The notes beneath the pieces are model-generated. The model did no database searches and was not told the DNA's origin. It saw nothing but the letters and a program-made list of their open reading frames with translations. A stretch of 64,000 bases of DNA, taken from contig JASGUC010000027.1 of assembly GCA_030057915.1 (NCBI GenBank), positions 1 through 64,000 on the forward strand, read 5' to 3'. Positions 33,752 to 42,614 of the stretch are shown piece by piece. The number at the start of each line of letters is the position of its first letter. Positions within the stretch are counted from its first letter, which is position 1. Origin of the DNA: Pseudomonadota bacterium. GTDB lineage: Bacteria > Desulfobacterota > Syntrophia > Syntrophales > UBA8958. The position numbers and the translations under genes were made by a program.

Positions 33752-34699
33752 ATGAGCGATCTTGACAAGCAATTGGCCAACCTTCTGAGTACCGAGGACC
33801 ACCAGGCCGTTTATGAAGAAATCAGGGCCATTGTGCTCTTGATCTTTCCCCGGTTCGACTTCGTCCATTTCGAGCGCGCCTGGGATGACATCGTCCGGCT
33901 CTTCCAAGGCAAGTATCCTCATTTCCTTCACTCCGACCTGAAATACCACGATTTGACCCACACCGTGGCGGTCACCCTCGCCGTGGCCCGACTGCTGCAC
34001 GGGGCCGTCGTGGCCGGCCATTCCTTTACGGAAAAGGATGTGAACATGGGACTGATCAGCGGGCTCATGCACGATGCCGGCTACATCAAGAGAGAGGACG
34101 ACGCCGAGGGAACTGGGGCCAAATATACCCTGGTCCATATCGAAAGAAGCATCTCCTTCCTGAAGGATTATTACCGCGACGATCCCTTGTTCAAGAACGA
34201 TCTCTCCACGTTTCAGGACATCCTCCGCTGCACCGGACTCAACACCAATATCGCCGGGATGCGTTTCCGCAGCGAAACGGCGGCCCTGCTCGGGAAAATA
34301 CTCGGCACGGCGGACCTCTTGGGGCAGATGGCCGAGCGCCATTACCTGGAGAAACTCCTCGATCTGTACAACGAGTTCGTGGAGGGCGGCATAAGGTCCT
34401 TCACGAGCCAGTTGGATCTCTTGGAGAAGACCCGGGATTTCTACGATATGACCCGGCGCCGCTTCACGGAAGAACTGGGAGGTGTCTATCGTTTTTCCCT
34501 CTTTCATTTTCGGACGCGCTGGGGCATCGACGAGGACCTCTACCTAAAGGCCATCGGCAACAACATTGCCTATCTCGATCGCATCCTCACGCGCTACGGC
34601 GAGGGCTGCCGATCCCACCTGAGGCGGAAGAAATATGGGCCGCCGTCTCCAGAGGAACGGATACCCCGGGGGCCGGGGGGACCAAGCGAGGAACGATGA
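33752..34699 (+). CDS. HD-domain (cyclic-nucleotide phosphodiesterase-like) protein
   Basis: Predicted metal-dependent phosphohydrolase. The 315-residue protein has the HD pattern: His in KYHDLTHTVAV, HD in LISGLMHDAGYI, and a later candidate Asp in GTADLLGQMA. The YHDLTHT segment is reminiscent of class I cyclic-nucleotide phosphodiesterases (YHNxxHA) rather than HD-GYP, and no GYP motif is present. A charged Pro/Arg tail ends the protein. The chosen ATG at 33752 leaves out an upstream extension that crosses a repeat. It overlaps the next gene by four bases (ATGA), so the two are cotranslated. Substrate unknown. Confidence 0.78.
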   Translation: MSDLDKQLANLLSTEDHQAVYEEIRAIVLLIFPRFDFVHFERAWDDIVRLFQGKYPHFLHSDLKYHDLTHTVAVTLAVARLLHGAVVAGHSFTEKDVNMGLISGLMHDAGYIKREDDAEGTGAKYTLVHIERSISFLKDYYRDDPLFKNDLSTFQDILRCTGLNTNIAGMRFRSETAALLGKILGTADLLGQMAERHYLEKLLDLYNEFVEGGIRSFTSQLDLLEKTRDFYDMTRRRFTEELGGVYRFSLFHFRTRWGIDEDLYLKAIGNNIAYLDRILTRYGEGCRSHLRRKKYGPPSPEERIPRGPGGPSEER

Positions 34700-35133
34700 T
34701 CTATCATACCTTCCTTTTCGATGAGAATATCTGGATCGCCGCCGGGGTTTACATCGATGGCCACGGTCGTTTACATTCCGTGAGGGGGGAAATCAGGATC
34801 GTCCATGAGGAAGCCTTATGGATCCACGAATCCCGGATGAGTCTGGAGGACAATCCCGCCGTGGAATTCGTAAGCCGCAGCGAAATCCTGCCCATGGACA
34901 GGAAGCGGGAATGGACGAGCTGGTCCTCGGAGAATCCCGCCCTGGGAAGGCTGGCGGGAAGGTTTGTCTTGGTTGACGATTCCATTCTGTCGTCCTGCGT
35001 TTCGACAGACGGCTCGGTTCAGGGGGTGGAATGCCTGAAAATGATCGAGGACGATCTATACTGGCATCGGGGATGCCTCTTCCAGGGAGATAAAAAGCTA
35101 TCCTCCTGGGCGGTGGATCTCCGGAGAAGGTAG
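34696..35133 (+). CDS. Hypothetical protein coupled to the HD-domain gene
   Basis: I do not recognise this 145-residue protein. It is soluble, with no signal peptide or membrane helix. It reads as mostly beta-strand with paired aromatic residues (MIYHTFLFDENIWIAAGVYI, ALWIHESRMS, WTSWSSEN, LYWHRGCLFQGDKKLSSWAVDL), a layout that could fit a calycin-like or other small barrel fold. The start ATG overlaps the HD-gene stop, which suggests a functional link, perhaps as ligand sensor or product-binding partner. An ArgArg-rich C-terminus ends it. Confidence 0.65.
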   Translation: MIYHTFLFDENIWIAAGVYIDGHGRLHSVRGEIRIVHEEALWIHESRMSLEDNPAVEFVSRSEILPMDRKREWTSWSSENPALGRLAGRFVLVDDSILSSCVSTDGSVQGVECLKMIEDDLYWHRGCLFQGDKKLSSWAVDLRRR

Positions 35134-35231
35134 CGACCGGGTCTCCTTATCTAGCGTGGCCACCGGGGCCTCCCCTCCCGCCGCGTCTTTCGCCACCGCA
35201 CGGTCCCTCGGAGCGACGCCGGGCGCCCGTC

Positions 35232-36962
35232 TCAGTCCGCAAAAAGCGGCACAAAAGCGAATTTATTCACATCCACCAGCCCCCGGTCCGTCAGCTTCAG
35301 TTCGGGGATGACGGGAAGGGCGAGGAAAGACAGGTGCATGAAAGGTTCGCTGAGACGGCATCCCAATTGCTGGGCCCGGTAGCGGATCTCTTCCCAGACG
35401 CCGGCCGTTTCCGCCAGCGGCCGGTCCGACATCAAGCCGCCAATGGGGAGCGGCAGCCGGGCAACGATGCGCCCGTCACAGGCGATGGCCAGTCCTCCCT
35501 TCATCTCTTCCACCGCCCGGACCGCGGCGGTCATGTCGAGGTCCGTACAACCCACGGAGATGATATTATGGGAATCGTGGGCCACGGAGGCGGCCAGGGC
35601 CCCCTCCCGGAGGGAAAAGCCCCGAACGAGCGCCACGGCGATGTTGCCCGTCCCGCGGTGCCGTTCAACCACGGCGAGTTTCAAGATGTCCCCTTGCAGG
35701 TCCGGAACGACCAGCCCGTTTTGGATCTTGACGGGGAGCTTCACCTTTCTCGTCAAGATCTGGTCCGGAATCAGATCGATCACCAGGGCCTGCCTCCCCA
35801 GTGCCGGCAGCGCGAAGGCCTCCGCCTCGTAAGGCTTGACATTCATGGAGGACAACCCGGCCGGCAGGTCAGCGGCGGGGATGTCAACGGCCAGCTCTCC
35901 CCTATCGACCACATGCCGCCCGTCCTTGAAGACATGGCGCACCCGCACGGGGTCCAGGGAGGACAGCAACACCAGGTCGGCCCGATAACCCGGGGCTACG
36001 GCGCCCCGGTCCGCAAGGGAAAAATACCGGGCGGTGTTGAGGGTGACCATGGCGATGGCCCATAGGGGCGGCAAGCCCATCTCGATGGCCAGACTCATGA
36101 CCGCATCCAGATGGCCGTGACGAAGGATGTCGTGGGGATGGAGATCGTCGGTCACCAGAGAACACCGCGGTAGCGTGACGGCGTCGACCAGCGGCAGGAG
36201 CGCGGCGAGGTTCTTGGCTTGAGTGCCCTCGCGGATCATGATCCGCATCCCCAGACGGAGCTTTTCCCGAGCCTCCGCCAATTGGGTGCACTCGTGATCG
36301 GAACGGATTCCGGCGACGATATAGGCGTTGAGGTCTTTCCCCGACAGCAGCGGGGCATGACCATCCACAACGGCGTCCTGGAAGGCGGCCAGTTTGGCCA
36401 GGACGACGGGGTCTCGATGCAGGACCCCCGGAAAGTTCATCATCTCCGCCAGGCCGAGAACCCTTCCTTCCCCCCGCAAAGCGGCTAGCTCTTCCACCGT
36501 GAGGTTAGCCCCGGAGGTCTCCAGGTGCGTCGCCGGCACGCAGGAGGGCGCCATGAGAAAGAAGTCCACGGGCAAACCCTCGCTGTCCTGAAGGAGGTAG
36601 CGCAGACCCCGGAGCCCCAGGACGTTGGCGATTTCATGAGGGTCGGCGATGATGGCCGTCGTTCCCCGGGGGAGGACCGCCCTGGCCAATTCGCGAGGGG
36701 AAAGCATGGAACTTTCGAGATGGAAATGACCGTCGATGAATCCCGGGGTCACATAATAATCCGCGGCATCCAGACAGCGGGGGCCATCGTATTTTCCCAG
36801 CCCGACAATCACGCCGTCGAAGAGGGCCACATCCGTCCGGACGAATTCTCTGGTGAACAGATCGGCCACCAAGCCGTTTTTCAGGACCAGGTCCGGCGCG
36901 GCCTCTCCCCGGGCGACCCCGATCCGTGCGGCGATCCTTTCCACGGCGCCGGCGGCGGTCAT
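35232..36962 (-). CDS. ade: Adenine deaminase
   Basis: Converts adenine to hypoxanthine in purine salvage; member of the amidohydrolase superfamily. The 576 residues show the metal-binding GFIDGHFHLESSML, ADPHEIANVLG, DGHAPLL with another His, and LVTDDLHPHD, plus the C-terminal adenine-deaminase-specific region with VAHDSHNIISVGCTD. The length matches the family. The start at 36962 follows CAGGAG; the open frame extends upstream to 37178, but with unlike composition. It stands alone; no permease or phosphoribosyltransferase is adjacent. Confidence 0.93.
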   Translation of the reverse strand: MTAAGAVERIAARIGVARGEAAPDLVLKNGLVADLFTREFVRTDVALFDGVIVGLGKYDGPRCLDAADYYVTPGFIDGHFHLESSMLSPRELARAVLPRGTTAIIADPHEIANVLGLRGLRYLLQDSEGLPVDFFLMAPSCVPATHLETSGANLTVEELAALRGEGRVLGLAEMMNFPGVLHRDPVVLAKLAAFQDAVVDGHAPLLSGKDLNAYIVAGIRSDHECTQLAEAREKLRLGMRIMIREGTQAKNLAALLPLVDAVTLPRCSLVTDDLHPHDILRHGHLDAVMSLAIEMGLPPLWAIAMVTLNTARYFSLADRGAVAPGYRADLVLLSSLDPVRVRHVFKDGRHVVDRGELAVDIPAADLPAGLSSMNVKPYEAEAFALPALGRQALVIDLIPDQILTRKVKLPVKIQNGLVVPDLQGDILKLAVVERHRGTGNIAVALVRGFSLREGALAASVAHDSHNIISVGCTDLDMTAAVRAVEEMKGGLAIACDGRIVARLPLPIGGLMSDRPLAETAGVWEEIRYRAQQLGCRLSEPFMHLSFLALPVIPELKLTDRGLVDVNKFAFVPLFAD

Positions 36963-37396
36963 GGCGTCAAGACTCCTGCCGCCCCGCGCCGGACAGCGCC
37001 CCTCATGGCGGCGGCCTCCCCCTCCCCCGCTGCCCGGCCTTGCCTCTTGGAGACGCTGGCGACAAAACCGCGCCACGATCCTCCTCGCGGGTCTCCACCA
37101 AGGACGCCCCCGCCTGGGGCTGCCCCAGGAAAGGATGATAATAGCCAGACCGTTACATTCATTTTTTCCAAGAGTCACCTTACGGAATCACGCCCACCCC
37201 GGCGTCCATCGCTATCGTCTCAAAAACCATCCCGACGACGCTCCCGCCATGGACAGCGCCGCCGCCCACCACGGAGACGGTCGCGACGGCGGGACGCAGA
37301 TACTTGCAAGAATCGCAACCTTCGACGCGGCGGCGTTTCGCGGCGGCGCCCGGTGGCGGCGAAAGGCGAGTGTTGTCATCCCTCCCCGGCCCTCGT
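36963..37396. other. Intergenic stretch upstream of adenine deaminase
   Basis: About 430 GC-rich bases without a recognised gene, promoter pair or repeat from the families seen elsewhere. Several open frames cross it, but none resembles a protein family. Confidence 0.5.
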
Positions 37397-38377
37397 TCAT
37401 CGCGTCCCCACCACATCACGGATAATGGGCATCATCAAGGCCACGGCCCTGCGTCCTTCCTCGATCGCCTCCGATGCCCGATTGAATTCCAGAAGACCGA
37501 TTTGGGCCAGCCGGGGGCGTATCAGCACCTCCGGGGGGTCCGCCGCCAGTCTATGCCGGGTGATCTGATCCTGCATGATATATACCGACGTGGCAATGAC
37601 CTCGAAGAGGGTCGGTCCGCGACTGGGCTGGTTCTGGGCGTAGCGCTTGAAGACGGATGCCTGTCCCGCCTTGAGTTTGCCGTTGAAGAATGCCGCGAGT
37701 CGTTTGGGAAGATACTGGTCGTTCACCTCCGCCTTCGGTTCCTCTTCCCCGTTGCGATCCTGACGGTTGAAGCTCCGGCCCATGATGTCGTTGTTGAGAT
37801 CCACGGCGATGACGATGTCGGCCCCCATGGCCCGACAGAGTGACACCGGCACTGGATTGACGAGACCGCCGTCCACGAGCCAGCCCTCCCTACCGGGGAA
37901 AGGGGTCAGAATCCCCGGCATGGACATGCTGGCCCGAATGGCGTCCATGAGCGACCCTTCCCTGATCCATACCTCCCGGCCGGACTTCAGCTCGGTGGTG
38001 ACGGCGGCATAGGGCATGGGCAGGTCCTCGATATGAGAGTCGGAGATGTTTTCCCGGAAATAGCGGATAAGCTTGTCGCCTTCAATGAGGCCCGAACGGG
38101 GGAGACGCACATCCATGAAGCCCAGGATATCGGGCCAGGTCAAGCCCCGGACCCATTCGTCCATGACCTCGATGAAGCCGGCGGCGAAAGCCCCGGCCAC
38201 CATGGCGCCCATGGAGGCACCGCAGACCAGTTCGATCTTTATCCCCGCTTCCTGCAATCCCTCGATCACCCCGATATGAGACCAGCCCCGTGCGGAGCCG
38301 CTCCCCAAGGCCAGGCCGATACGCTTCGGCGGCGGCGGAAAAACGTCCGCTGGCCTCTCCGTCGCGGTTCTTTTCAT
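37397..38377 (-). CDS. Patatin-like phospholipase, RssA/NTE type
   Basis: Ser-Asp dyad lipid hydrolase of 326 residues, cytoplasmic or peripherally bound. The oxyanion region is GSGSARGWSHIGV rather than the more usual GGGxRG; the nucleophile elbow is CGASMGAMV with Ser55, and the catalytic Asp is in the WLVDGGLVNPVPV block. The later PRLAQIGLLEFNRASEAIEEGRRA region is typical of RssA-like proteins. It has no signal peptide. Its role is probably in phospholipid or fatty acid turnover, but no partner gene is adjacent; the upstream region is a dense repeat array. Confidence 0.9.
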   Translation of the reverse strand: MKRTATERPADVFPPPPKRIGLALGSGSARGWSHIGVIEGLQEAGIKIELVCGASMGAMVAGAFAAGFIEVMDEWVRGLTWPDILGFMDVRLPRSGLIEGDKLIRYFRENISDSHIEDLPMPYAAVTTELKSGREVWIREGSLMDAIRASMSMPGILTPFPGREGWLVDGGLVNPVPVSLCRAMGADIVIAVDLNNDIMGRSFNRQDRNGEEEPKAEVNDQYLPKRLAAFFNGKLKAGQASVFKRYAQNQPSRGPTLFEVIATSVYIMQDQITRHRLAADPPEVLIRPRLAQIGLLEFNRASEAIEEGRRAVALMMPIIRDVVGTR

Positions 38378-38412
38378 CCCGATGCCCCTCCCAGGGCAAA
38401 TTCATTCTGCTT

Positions 38413-38440
38413 GAAATTGGCCGAAAATAGCGGGTTTCCC
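38413..38440 (+). repeat. Family C repeat, copy 1
   Basis: GAAATTGGCCGAAAATAGCG then GGTTTCCC. A near-identical copy is at 55970-55997 with one internal base different, and an inverse relative occurs at 53965-53991. It borders the family A array on its left. Confidence 0.7.
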
Positions 38441-38455
38441 ATTGTTTGCAGTCAC

Positions 38456-38587
38456 GGGGCCTTTGAAAAACGACCATTTCCCGCCGTCCCGGCATAATCC
38501 GGGCTCGGGAAAACCTCGAAAACAAAGCCTTCCGGCTTCCGCCGGCATGACGACAGGAACTCGGAAACGGCGGTTCTCAAAGGTCTC
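38456..38587. repeat. Family A-related element, array unit 1
   Basis: The left end GGGGCCTTTGAAAAACGACC and right end CGGCGGTTCTCAAAGGTCTC bound about 132 bases. The interior includes GCCGGCATGACGACAGG, as in the unit at 12797-12928. Two further A-type units follow directly, so 38456-38872 is an array. Confidence 0.7.
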
Positions 38588-38593
38588 AGTCGC

Positions 38594-38740
38594 GGGGCCT
38601 TTGAAAAACGATCTATCTTGTCATGCCGGGCTTGACCCGGCATCCATAAGCTACCTGAAAACAGAGGGCTTTCACCTCTCAAAACGCGCCTGTTCCCAGA
38701 CGCACGGATTCCCGTTTTCGCGAGAATGACGAGACGCATG
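38594..38740. repeat. Family A-related element, array unit 2
   Basis: Begins GGGGCCTTTGAAAAACGATC and continues TCATGCCGGGCTTGACCCGG, a sequence also found in variant form at 53170, 53300 and 57685. Its right part (ATTCCCGTTTTCGCGAGAAT) differs from the other units and the right A end is missing, so this unit looks truncated or recombined. Confidence 0.55.
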
Positions 38741-38872
38741 GAGACCTTTGCAAAAACCCGCTGTACCCTCCCATGGTTCCTCCCGGGAAAGTGGGAAGCC
38801 AGTGTCCTCAACGATTTTCCGGATGCCAGCTCTAGCCCGACAGGGCTTGGGCGGCGGTCTTTCAAAGGACTC
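38741..38872. repeat. Family A element, array unit 3, homologous to 33557-33689
   Basis: Starts GAGACCTTTGCAAAAACCCG, ends GTCTTTCAAAGGACTC. Interior blocks CTCCCGGGAAAGTGGGAAGC, CAACGATTTTCCGGATGCC and AGCCCGACAGGGCTTGGGCG match the 33557 copy in the same order and spacing. Confidence 0.85.
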
Positions 38873-38988
38873 GTCCCAGGCAATCAGGCGCCTGCCGGAG
38901 GAACGAATCCACCCCGATGCCCCTTACTGGGGCAGTTTTCCTAACATACAAACAACCGTATGGGAAGGAGAGTTTTTTAAATTCCTCG

Positions 38989-39017
38989 TTGAAAAGATCC
39001 GCCGGTTGAAATATAGT
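38989..39017 (+). promoter_or_regulatory. Promoter of the DUF3313-DegP genes
   Basis: TTGAAA (38989-38994), exactly 17 bases, TATAGT (39012-39017): one of the best sigma-70-like pairs in the window. It lies 59 bases before the ATG at 39076. Confidence 0.65.
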
Positions 39018-39075
39018 CCCACTACCGAGGCCAGGGGATTCCTTGGCCGGCCAACACAGGAGAAGGAGACAAGAG

Positions 39076-39756
39076 ATGAAATCATTCCGAGCAATGACAA
39101 TCGCCGCCGCGGTTCTGCTGATTTTTTCCTTCTCTGCGGAAGCCGCTGGAGACATCCCCTTTTCGGGGTTTTTCGGCAATCCGACCATCTACGATCAGTT
39201 GCAGCCCGGGCCCAAGGGCGGCGCGAGGCTCCGTTGGATCAAGACGGGGGTGGATCCGGCGAAATACCAACAATTCATGGTGGATAGCGTCATATTCTTT
39301 CTTGCGGACAATGCCGATTACAAGGGCATCGACCCCCAGGAGATGAACGAACTCTGCGACGCCTTCAATAAGGAGATCGCCGCCGCCCTGAAAGACAAAT
39401 ACCCCATGGTGGCCGAACCCGGCCCCGGCGTGGCGCGGCTGAGCATCGCAATCACCAACATCCACCCCAGCAAGCCCGGAGTAAGCGCCATTACATCCGT
39501 AATCCCGGTCGGCCTGGGGATCAGCCTCATCAGGAAAGGCGCCACCGGCGGCTGGTCCGGCAGCGGCCAAACCTGCATGGAGATCAAGGTCCAGGACAGC
39601 ATGACCAATGAAATCATCATTCTGGCCGTCGATCAACGGAAGGCGGAATTCGAGGAGCGATTTACGAAGTGGGGTTCGGCTCGCGACGCCTTCAAGTTCT
39701 GGGCGGGAAAGATGGTGGAATTCATCGACAACGCACGGAAGAAAGACAAAAGATAG
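39076..39756 (+). CDS. Exported DUF3313-family protein
   Basis: Function unknown. The ATG at 39076 follows AAGGAG and gives 226 residues with a signal peptide (MKSFRAMTIAAAVLLIFSFS, cut near AEAAG). The mature part has DUF3313 features: GGARLRWIKTGVDPAKYQQFMVDSVIFF, a long central helix region and ARLSIAITNIHP, then VQDSMTNEIIILAVDQRKAEFEERF. Most family members are lipoproteins, but no lipobox Cys is visible here, so it is probably soluble in the periplasm. The degP gene follows 40 bases downstream and may share its promoter. Confidence 0.8.
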   Translation: MKSFRAMTIAAAVLLIFSFSAEAAGDIPFSGFFGNPTIYDQLQPGPKGGARLRWIKTGVDPAKYQQFMVDSVIFFLADNADYKGIDPQEMNELCDAFNKEIAAALKDKYPMVAEPGPGVARLSIAITNIHPSKPGVSAITSVIPVGLGISLIRKGATGGWSGSGQTCMEIKVQDSMTNEIIILAVDQRKAEFEERFTKWGSARDAFKFWAGKMVEFIDNARKKDKR

Positions 39757-39796
39757 CCTTGGCGGCCTCGACCGCCCGTTGCCCAGGAGGTTGGAC

Positions 39797-41242
39797 ATGA
39801 GACACTGGATGGTTGACAGGGATGGAGGCTCTCGTCCCGCCGTTTTATTTTTCCTCGCCTTTCTATTGACATTTTGCGTCTCCGCAACCGTTGCCGGCGC
39901 CGCTAAGACAACTACCGGCGATTACGGACGGATGTTTTCCTTCGCCGATCTGGCGGAAAAATGGGGCCCCGCGGTAGTCAACATCAGCGCGACCCAGACC
40001 GTCAGGTCCGGCCGGGGGCTATACGGAAACATGCCCCGGCGCTTTTTCGATCAGGACGATTTCTTCCGTCGGTTCTTCGGAGACATGCCGGAGCGGGAAT
40101 ACAAGCAAAACAGCCTGGGTTCCGGCTTTCTCATCTCCCCAGACGGTTACATCTTCACCAACAACCACGTCGTCGCCAAAGCCGACAAGATCAAGGTAAA
40201 ATTGTCCAACGGGAAACAATACGACGCGGAGGTCAAGGGCAAGGACCCCAATACCGACCTGGCCCTGATCAAGATCAAGGCGGACGAGAACCTGCCCTAT
40301 GTCCGGCTCGGCGATTCGGACAAACTCCGGGTCGGCGATTGGGTCTTTGCCATCGGCAACCCTTTCGGTCTCGACCATACGGTCACCGCCGGCATTGTCA
40401 GCGCCAAGGGAAGGGTCATCGGCGCCGGGCCCTACGATAATTTCATCCAAACCGACGCCTCGATCAACCCGGGCAACAGCGGCGGGCCCCTCTTCAATCT
40501 CAGCGGCGAGGTCGTGGGGATCAACACCGCCATCGTCGCCCATGGGCAGGGCATCGGCTTTGCCGTCCCCGTCAATCTCGCCAAGGACATCCTCAAGGAT
40601 CTCAAGGAAAAAGGTCATGTAACCCGAGGCTGGATGGGGCTCTCGATTCAGGACATCACCCCGGACATGGCGGAGAATCTTAAGCTCCCGGATCGTCGCG
40701 GGGCCATCGTCAGCCAGGTCTTCCCCGGCGACCCCGCCCACGCGGCCGGGATCGAAACGGGGGACATCATCCGGGCCATCGACGACCGGACAATCGAAAA
40801 TACCCAGGAGCTGTTGAGAATCGTCGCCGCCCTGCCGGTGGGCAAGAAGGTGGAGGTTCTTATCTTCCGCAACGGTCGGGAGTTGCGGAAGTCCCTCGTG
40901 ATCGCCCAGAGAAAGGAGGCGCGGGATTTGGCCTCCGGCGCCGGGAGCAACGGACGTTGGGGCCTGACGGTGCAAGAAGTCACTCCGGATATGGCCCGGA
41001 CCCTGAAGCTGACGGAAAAGGGCGGCGTGATCGTCACCCGGATCGATCAGGACTCCCCCGCCGAGGATGCGGGGTTGAAGGTAAATGATGTCATCTTGCA
41101 GATCAACCGGACGCGGATTCAATCCCTGCGGGATTACACCGATGAGATCGCCCGGAGCGAAAAAGAGGCGACGGTGATGCTCCTGGTCAAAAGAGGCGAC
41201 GGGGCCCTGTTCGTCACCTTGCGCCAGGAGCTGAAACAGTAG
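39797..41242 (+). CDS. degP: Periplasmic serine protease DegP/HtrA
   Basis: Protein-quality-control protease and chaperone of the cell envelope. The ATG at 39797 follows CAGGAGG and gives 481 residues with a signal peptide (VLFFLAFLLTFCVSATVAGA). The trypsin-like domain carries His124 (TNNHVV), Asp154 (NTDLALIKI) and Ser228 (GNSGGP), with a Phe-rich LA-type loop (RRFFDQDDFFRRFFGDM). Two PDZ domains follow (GWMGLSIQDITPDMAENL and WGLTVQEVTPDMARTL). The layout is that of full-length DegP rather than DegS. It is preceded by a DUF3313 gene and followed by sodB. Confidence 0.96.
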   Translation: MRHWMVDRDGGSRPAVLFFLAFLLTFCVSATVAGAAKTTTGDYGRMFSFADLAEKWGPAVVNISATQTVRSGRGLYGNMPRRFFDQDDFFRRFFGDMPEREYKQNSLGSGFLISPDGYIFTNNHVVAKADKIKVKLSNGKQYDAEVKGKDPNTDLALIKIKADENLPYVRLGDSDKLRVGDWVFAIGNPFGLDHTVTAGIVSAKGRVIGAGPYDNFIQTDASINPGNSGGPLFNLSGEVVGINTAIVAHGQGIGFAVPVNLAKDILKDLKEKGHVTRGWMGLSIQDITPDMAENLKLPDRRGAIVSQVFPGDPAHAAGIETGDIIRAIDDRTIENTQELLRIVAALPVGKKVEVLIFRNGRELRKSLVIAQRKEARDLASGAGSNGRWGLTVQEVTPDMARTLKLTEKGGVIVTRIDQDSPAEDAGLKVNDVILQINRTRIQSLRDYTDEIARSEKEATVMLLVKRGDGALFVTLRQELKQ

Positions 41243-41322
41243 CCCGTGACGGATTCGGCGCGGGCGCCAACGGTCATCATTTAAACGGCGAGACAAAAGA
41301 TCCGAAAGAAAGGAGATCATCC

Positions 41323-41925
41323 ATGGCTATAAACCTGCCCGCACTTCCCTATGGGAAGGACGCCCTGGCGCCCTACCTCAGCGCCGCCACCCTGGAATTC
41401 CATTACGGCAAGCACCATCGGGCCTATGTGGACAATGCCAACCGGCTTCTTGCCGGCACGGCCCTGGAAAATGCGGCCCCGGAAGAGATCATCGCAATAA
41501 CCGCCGGCGATCCGGCGCAGGCCGCCGTCTTCAACAACGTCGCCCAGGCGTGGAACCATGCCTTCTACTGGCGGGGGATCAAGCCGGGCGGCGGCGGGCC
41601 TCCTACCGGGGCCATAGCCGGAAGCATCGCCGCCACATGGGGCGGATACAACCAATTCGCGGAGGAGTTCAAAAACGCCGGCGCAACCCAGTTCGGCAGC
41701 GGTTGGGCATGGCTTGTCCTGGACGGCGGGGCCCTCAAGATCATCAAGACCGCCAATGCCGACAACCCCCTGACCAGGGGCATGAAGCCCCTGCTCACCG
41801 TCGATGTCTGGGAACACGCCTACTACCTGGATTACCAGAACCGGCGGCCGGACTACCTGACGGCCTTCATCGACAAACTGATCAACTGGGACTTCGTGAA
41901 CGCAAATCTGAACGATGAACGATGA
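41323..41925 (+). CDS. sodB: Superoxide dismutase, Fe/Mn family
   Basis: Dismutates superoxide in the cytoplasm. The 200-residue protein has the four metal ligands: His in LEFHYGKHHRAYV, His in AWNHAFYW, Asp in LTVDVWEHAYY and the following His. The GGGGPPTG and FGSGWAWLV segments are family-typical. Fe is the more likely metal, by the AxxxQFGSGW type of motif, but this cannot be settled here. AAAGGAG precedes the ATG. Its last codons are part of a threefold AACGATG repeat that also supplies the radC start. Confidence 0.95.
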   Translation: MAINLPALPYGKDALAPYLSAATLEFHYGKHHRAYVDNANRLLAGTALENAAPEEIIAITAGDPAQAAVFNNVAQAWNHAFYWRGIKPGGGGPPTGAIAGSIAATWGGYNQFAEEFKNAGATQFGSGWAWLVLDGGALKIIKTANADNPLTRGMKPLLTVDVWEHAYYLDYQNRRPDYLTAFIDKLINWDFVNANLNDER

Positions 41926-41931
41926 ACGATG
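41911..41931 (+). repeat. Threefold AACGATG repeat at the sodB-radC junction
   Basis: Three perfect tandem 7-base units cover the sodB stop (TGA) and the radC start (ATG at 41922). Because seven is not a multiple of three, gain or loss of one unit would change the frame relation between the two genes. Confidence 0.9.
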
Positions 41932-42614
41932 AAGGGTCAGCGCCCCACTATCTTGGGCACCGGCAGCGTCTGAAGGAAAAATACCTGGCCCGGGCGCTGG
42001 AGGGGTTTCATGATTATGAAATCATGGAACTCCTCCTCACCTACGGCATCCCCCGGAAGGACGTCAAGGGGCCGGCCAAGCAATTGATCAAACGTTTCGG
42101 CGGTTTGAAGGGGGTTCTGGACGCCGGCATGGACGAACTCAGGGAGGTGCCGGGCATCACCGCCCATAGCGCCGTCCTGGTCAAACTCGTCAAGGACATC
42201 GGCGCCGCCTATCTCTTCCAGAAGGCCCAGGAACGGACCCAGATCTCCTGCACCGCCGAACTCATCGATTTCTGCAAGACCGCCATGGGAGCGCTGAAGG
42301 ACGAGGAGTTCCGAGTATGCTATCTCGACGCCCAGAACCGCATCATCGCCATGGAAACCATTCAGGAAGGGATCGTCAACCAAGCCGTGGTATATCCCCG
42401 GAAGGTCCTGGAGAGGGCCCTTCAGTGGAAGGCATCGGCGATCATTCTGGTCCATAATCATCCTTCCGGCCATGTCCGCCCCTCCGACGCGGACATCCGC
42501 CTCACTCGCACCATCCAGGAGACCGCCCGCACCCTGGATATTCTCGTTCATGACCATCTCATCATCGGGGAAAACCGTTTCTTCAGCTTTCGGGAAGAAG
42601 GCCTGATGAGCTAA
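41922..42614 (+). CDS. radC: RadC family JAB/MPN-domain protein
   Basis: The 230-residue protein has an N-terminal helix-hairpin-helix region (DELREVPGITAHSAVLVKLV) and a C-terminal MPN/JAB domain with the metal motif VHNHPSGHVRPSDAD. The biochemical role of chromosomal RadC is not established; a DNA-repair function was proposed and later disputed. The start overlaps the sodB stop by four bases. Its 3' end overlaps by four bases the convergent M50 protease gene. Confidence 0.92.
   Translation: MNDEGSAPHYLGHRQRLKEKYLARALEGFHDYEIMELLLTYGIPRKDVKGPAKQLIKRFGGLKGVLDAGMDELREVPGITAHSAVLVKLVKDIGAAYLFQKAQERTQISCTAELIDFCKTAMGALKDEEFRVCYLDAQNRIIAMETIQEGIVNQAVVYPRKVLERALQWKASAIILVHNHPSGHVRPSDADIRLTRTIQETARTLDILVHDHLIIGENRFFSFREEGLMS

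Noticed and set aside
33497-34507. 336-codon minus-strand frame opposite the HD-domain gene
   Set aside because: The plus-strand HD motifs are clear, and the opposite frame shows only antisense composition and crosses a repeat.
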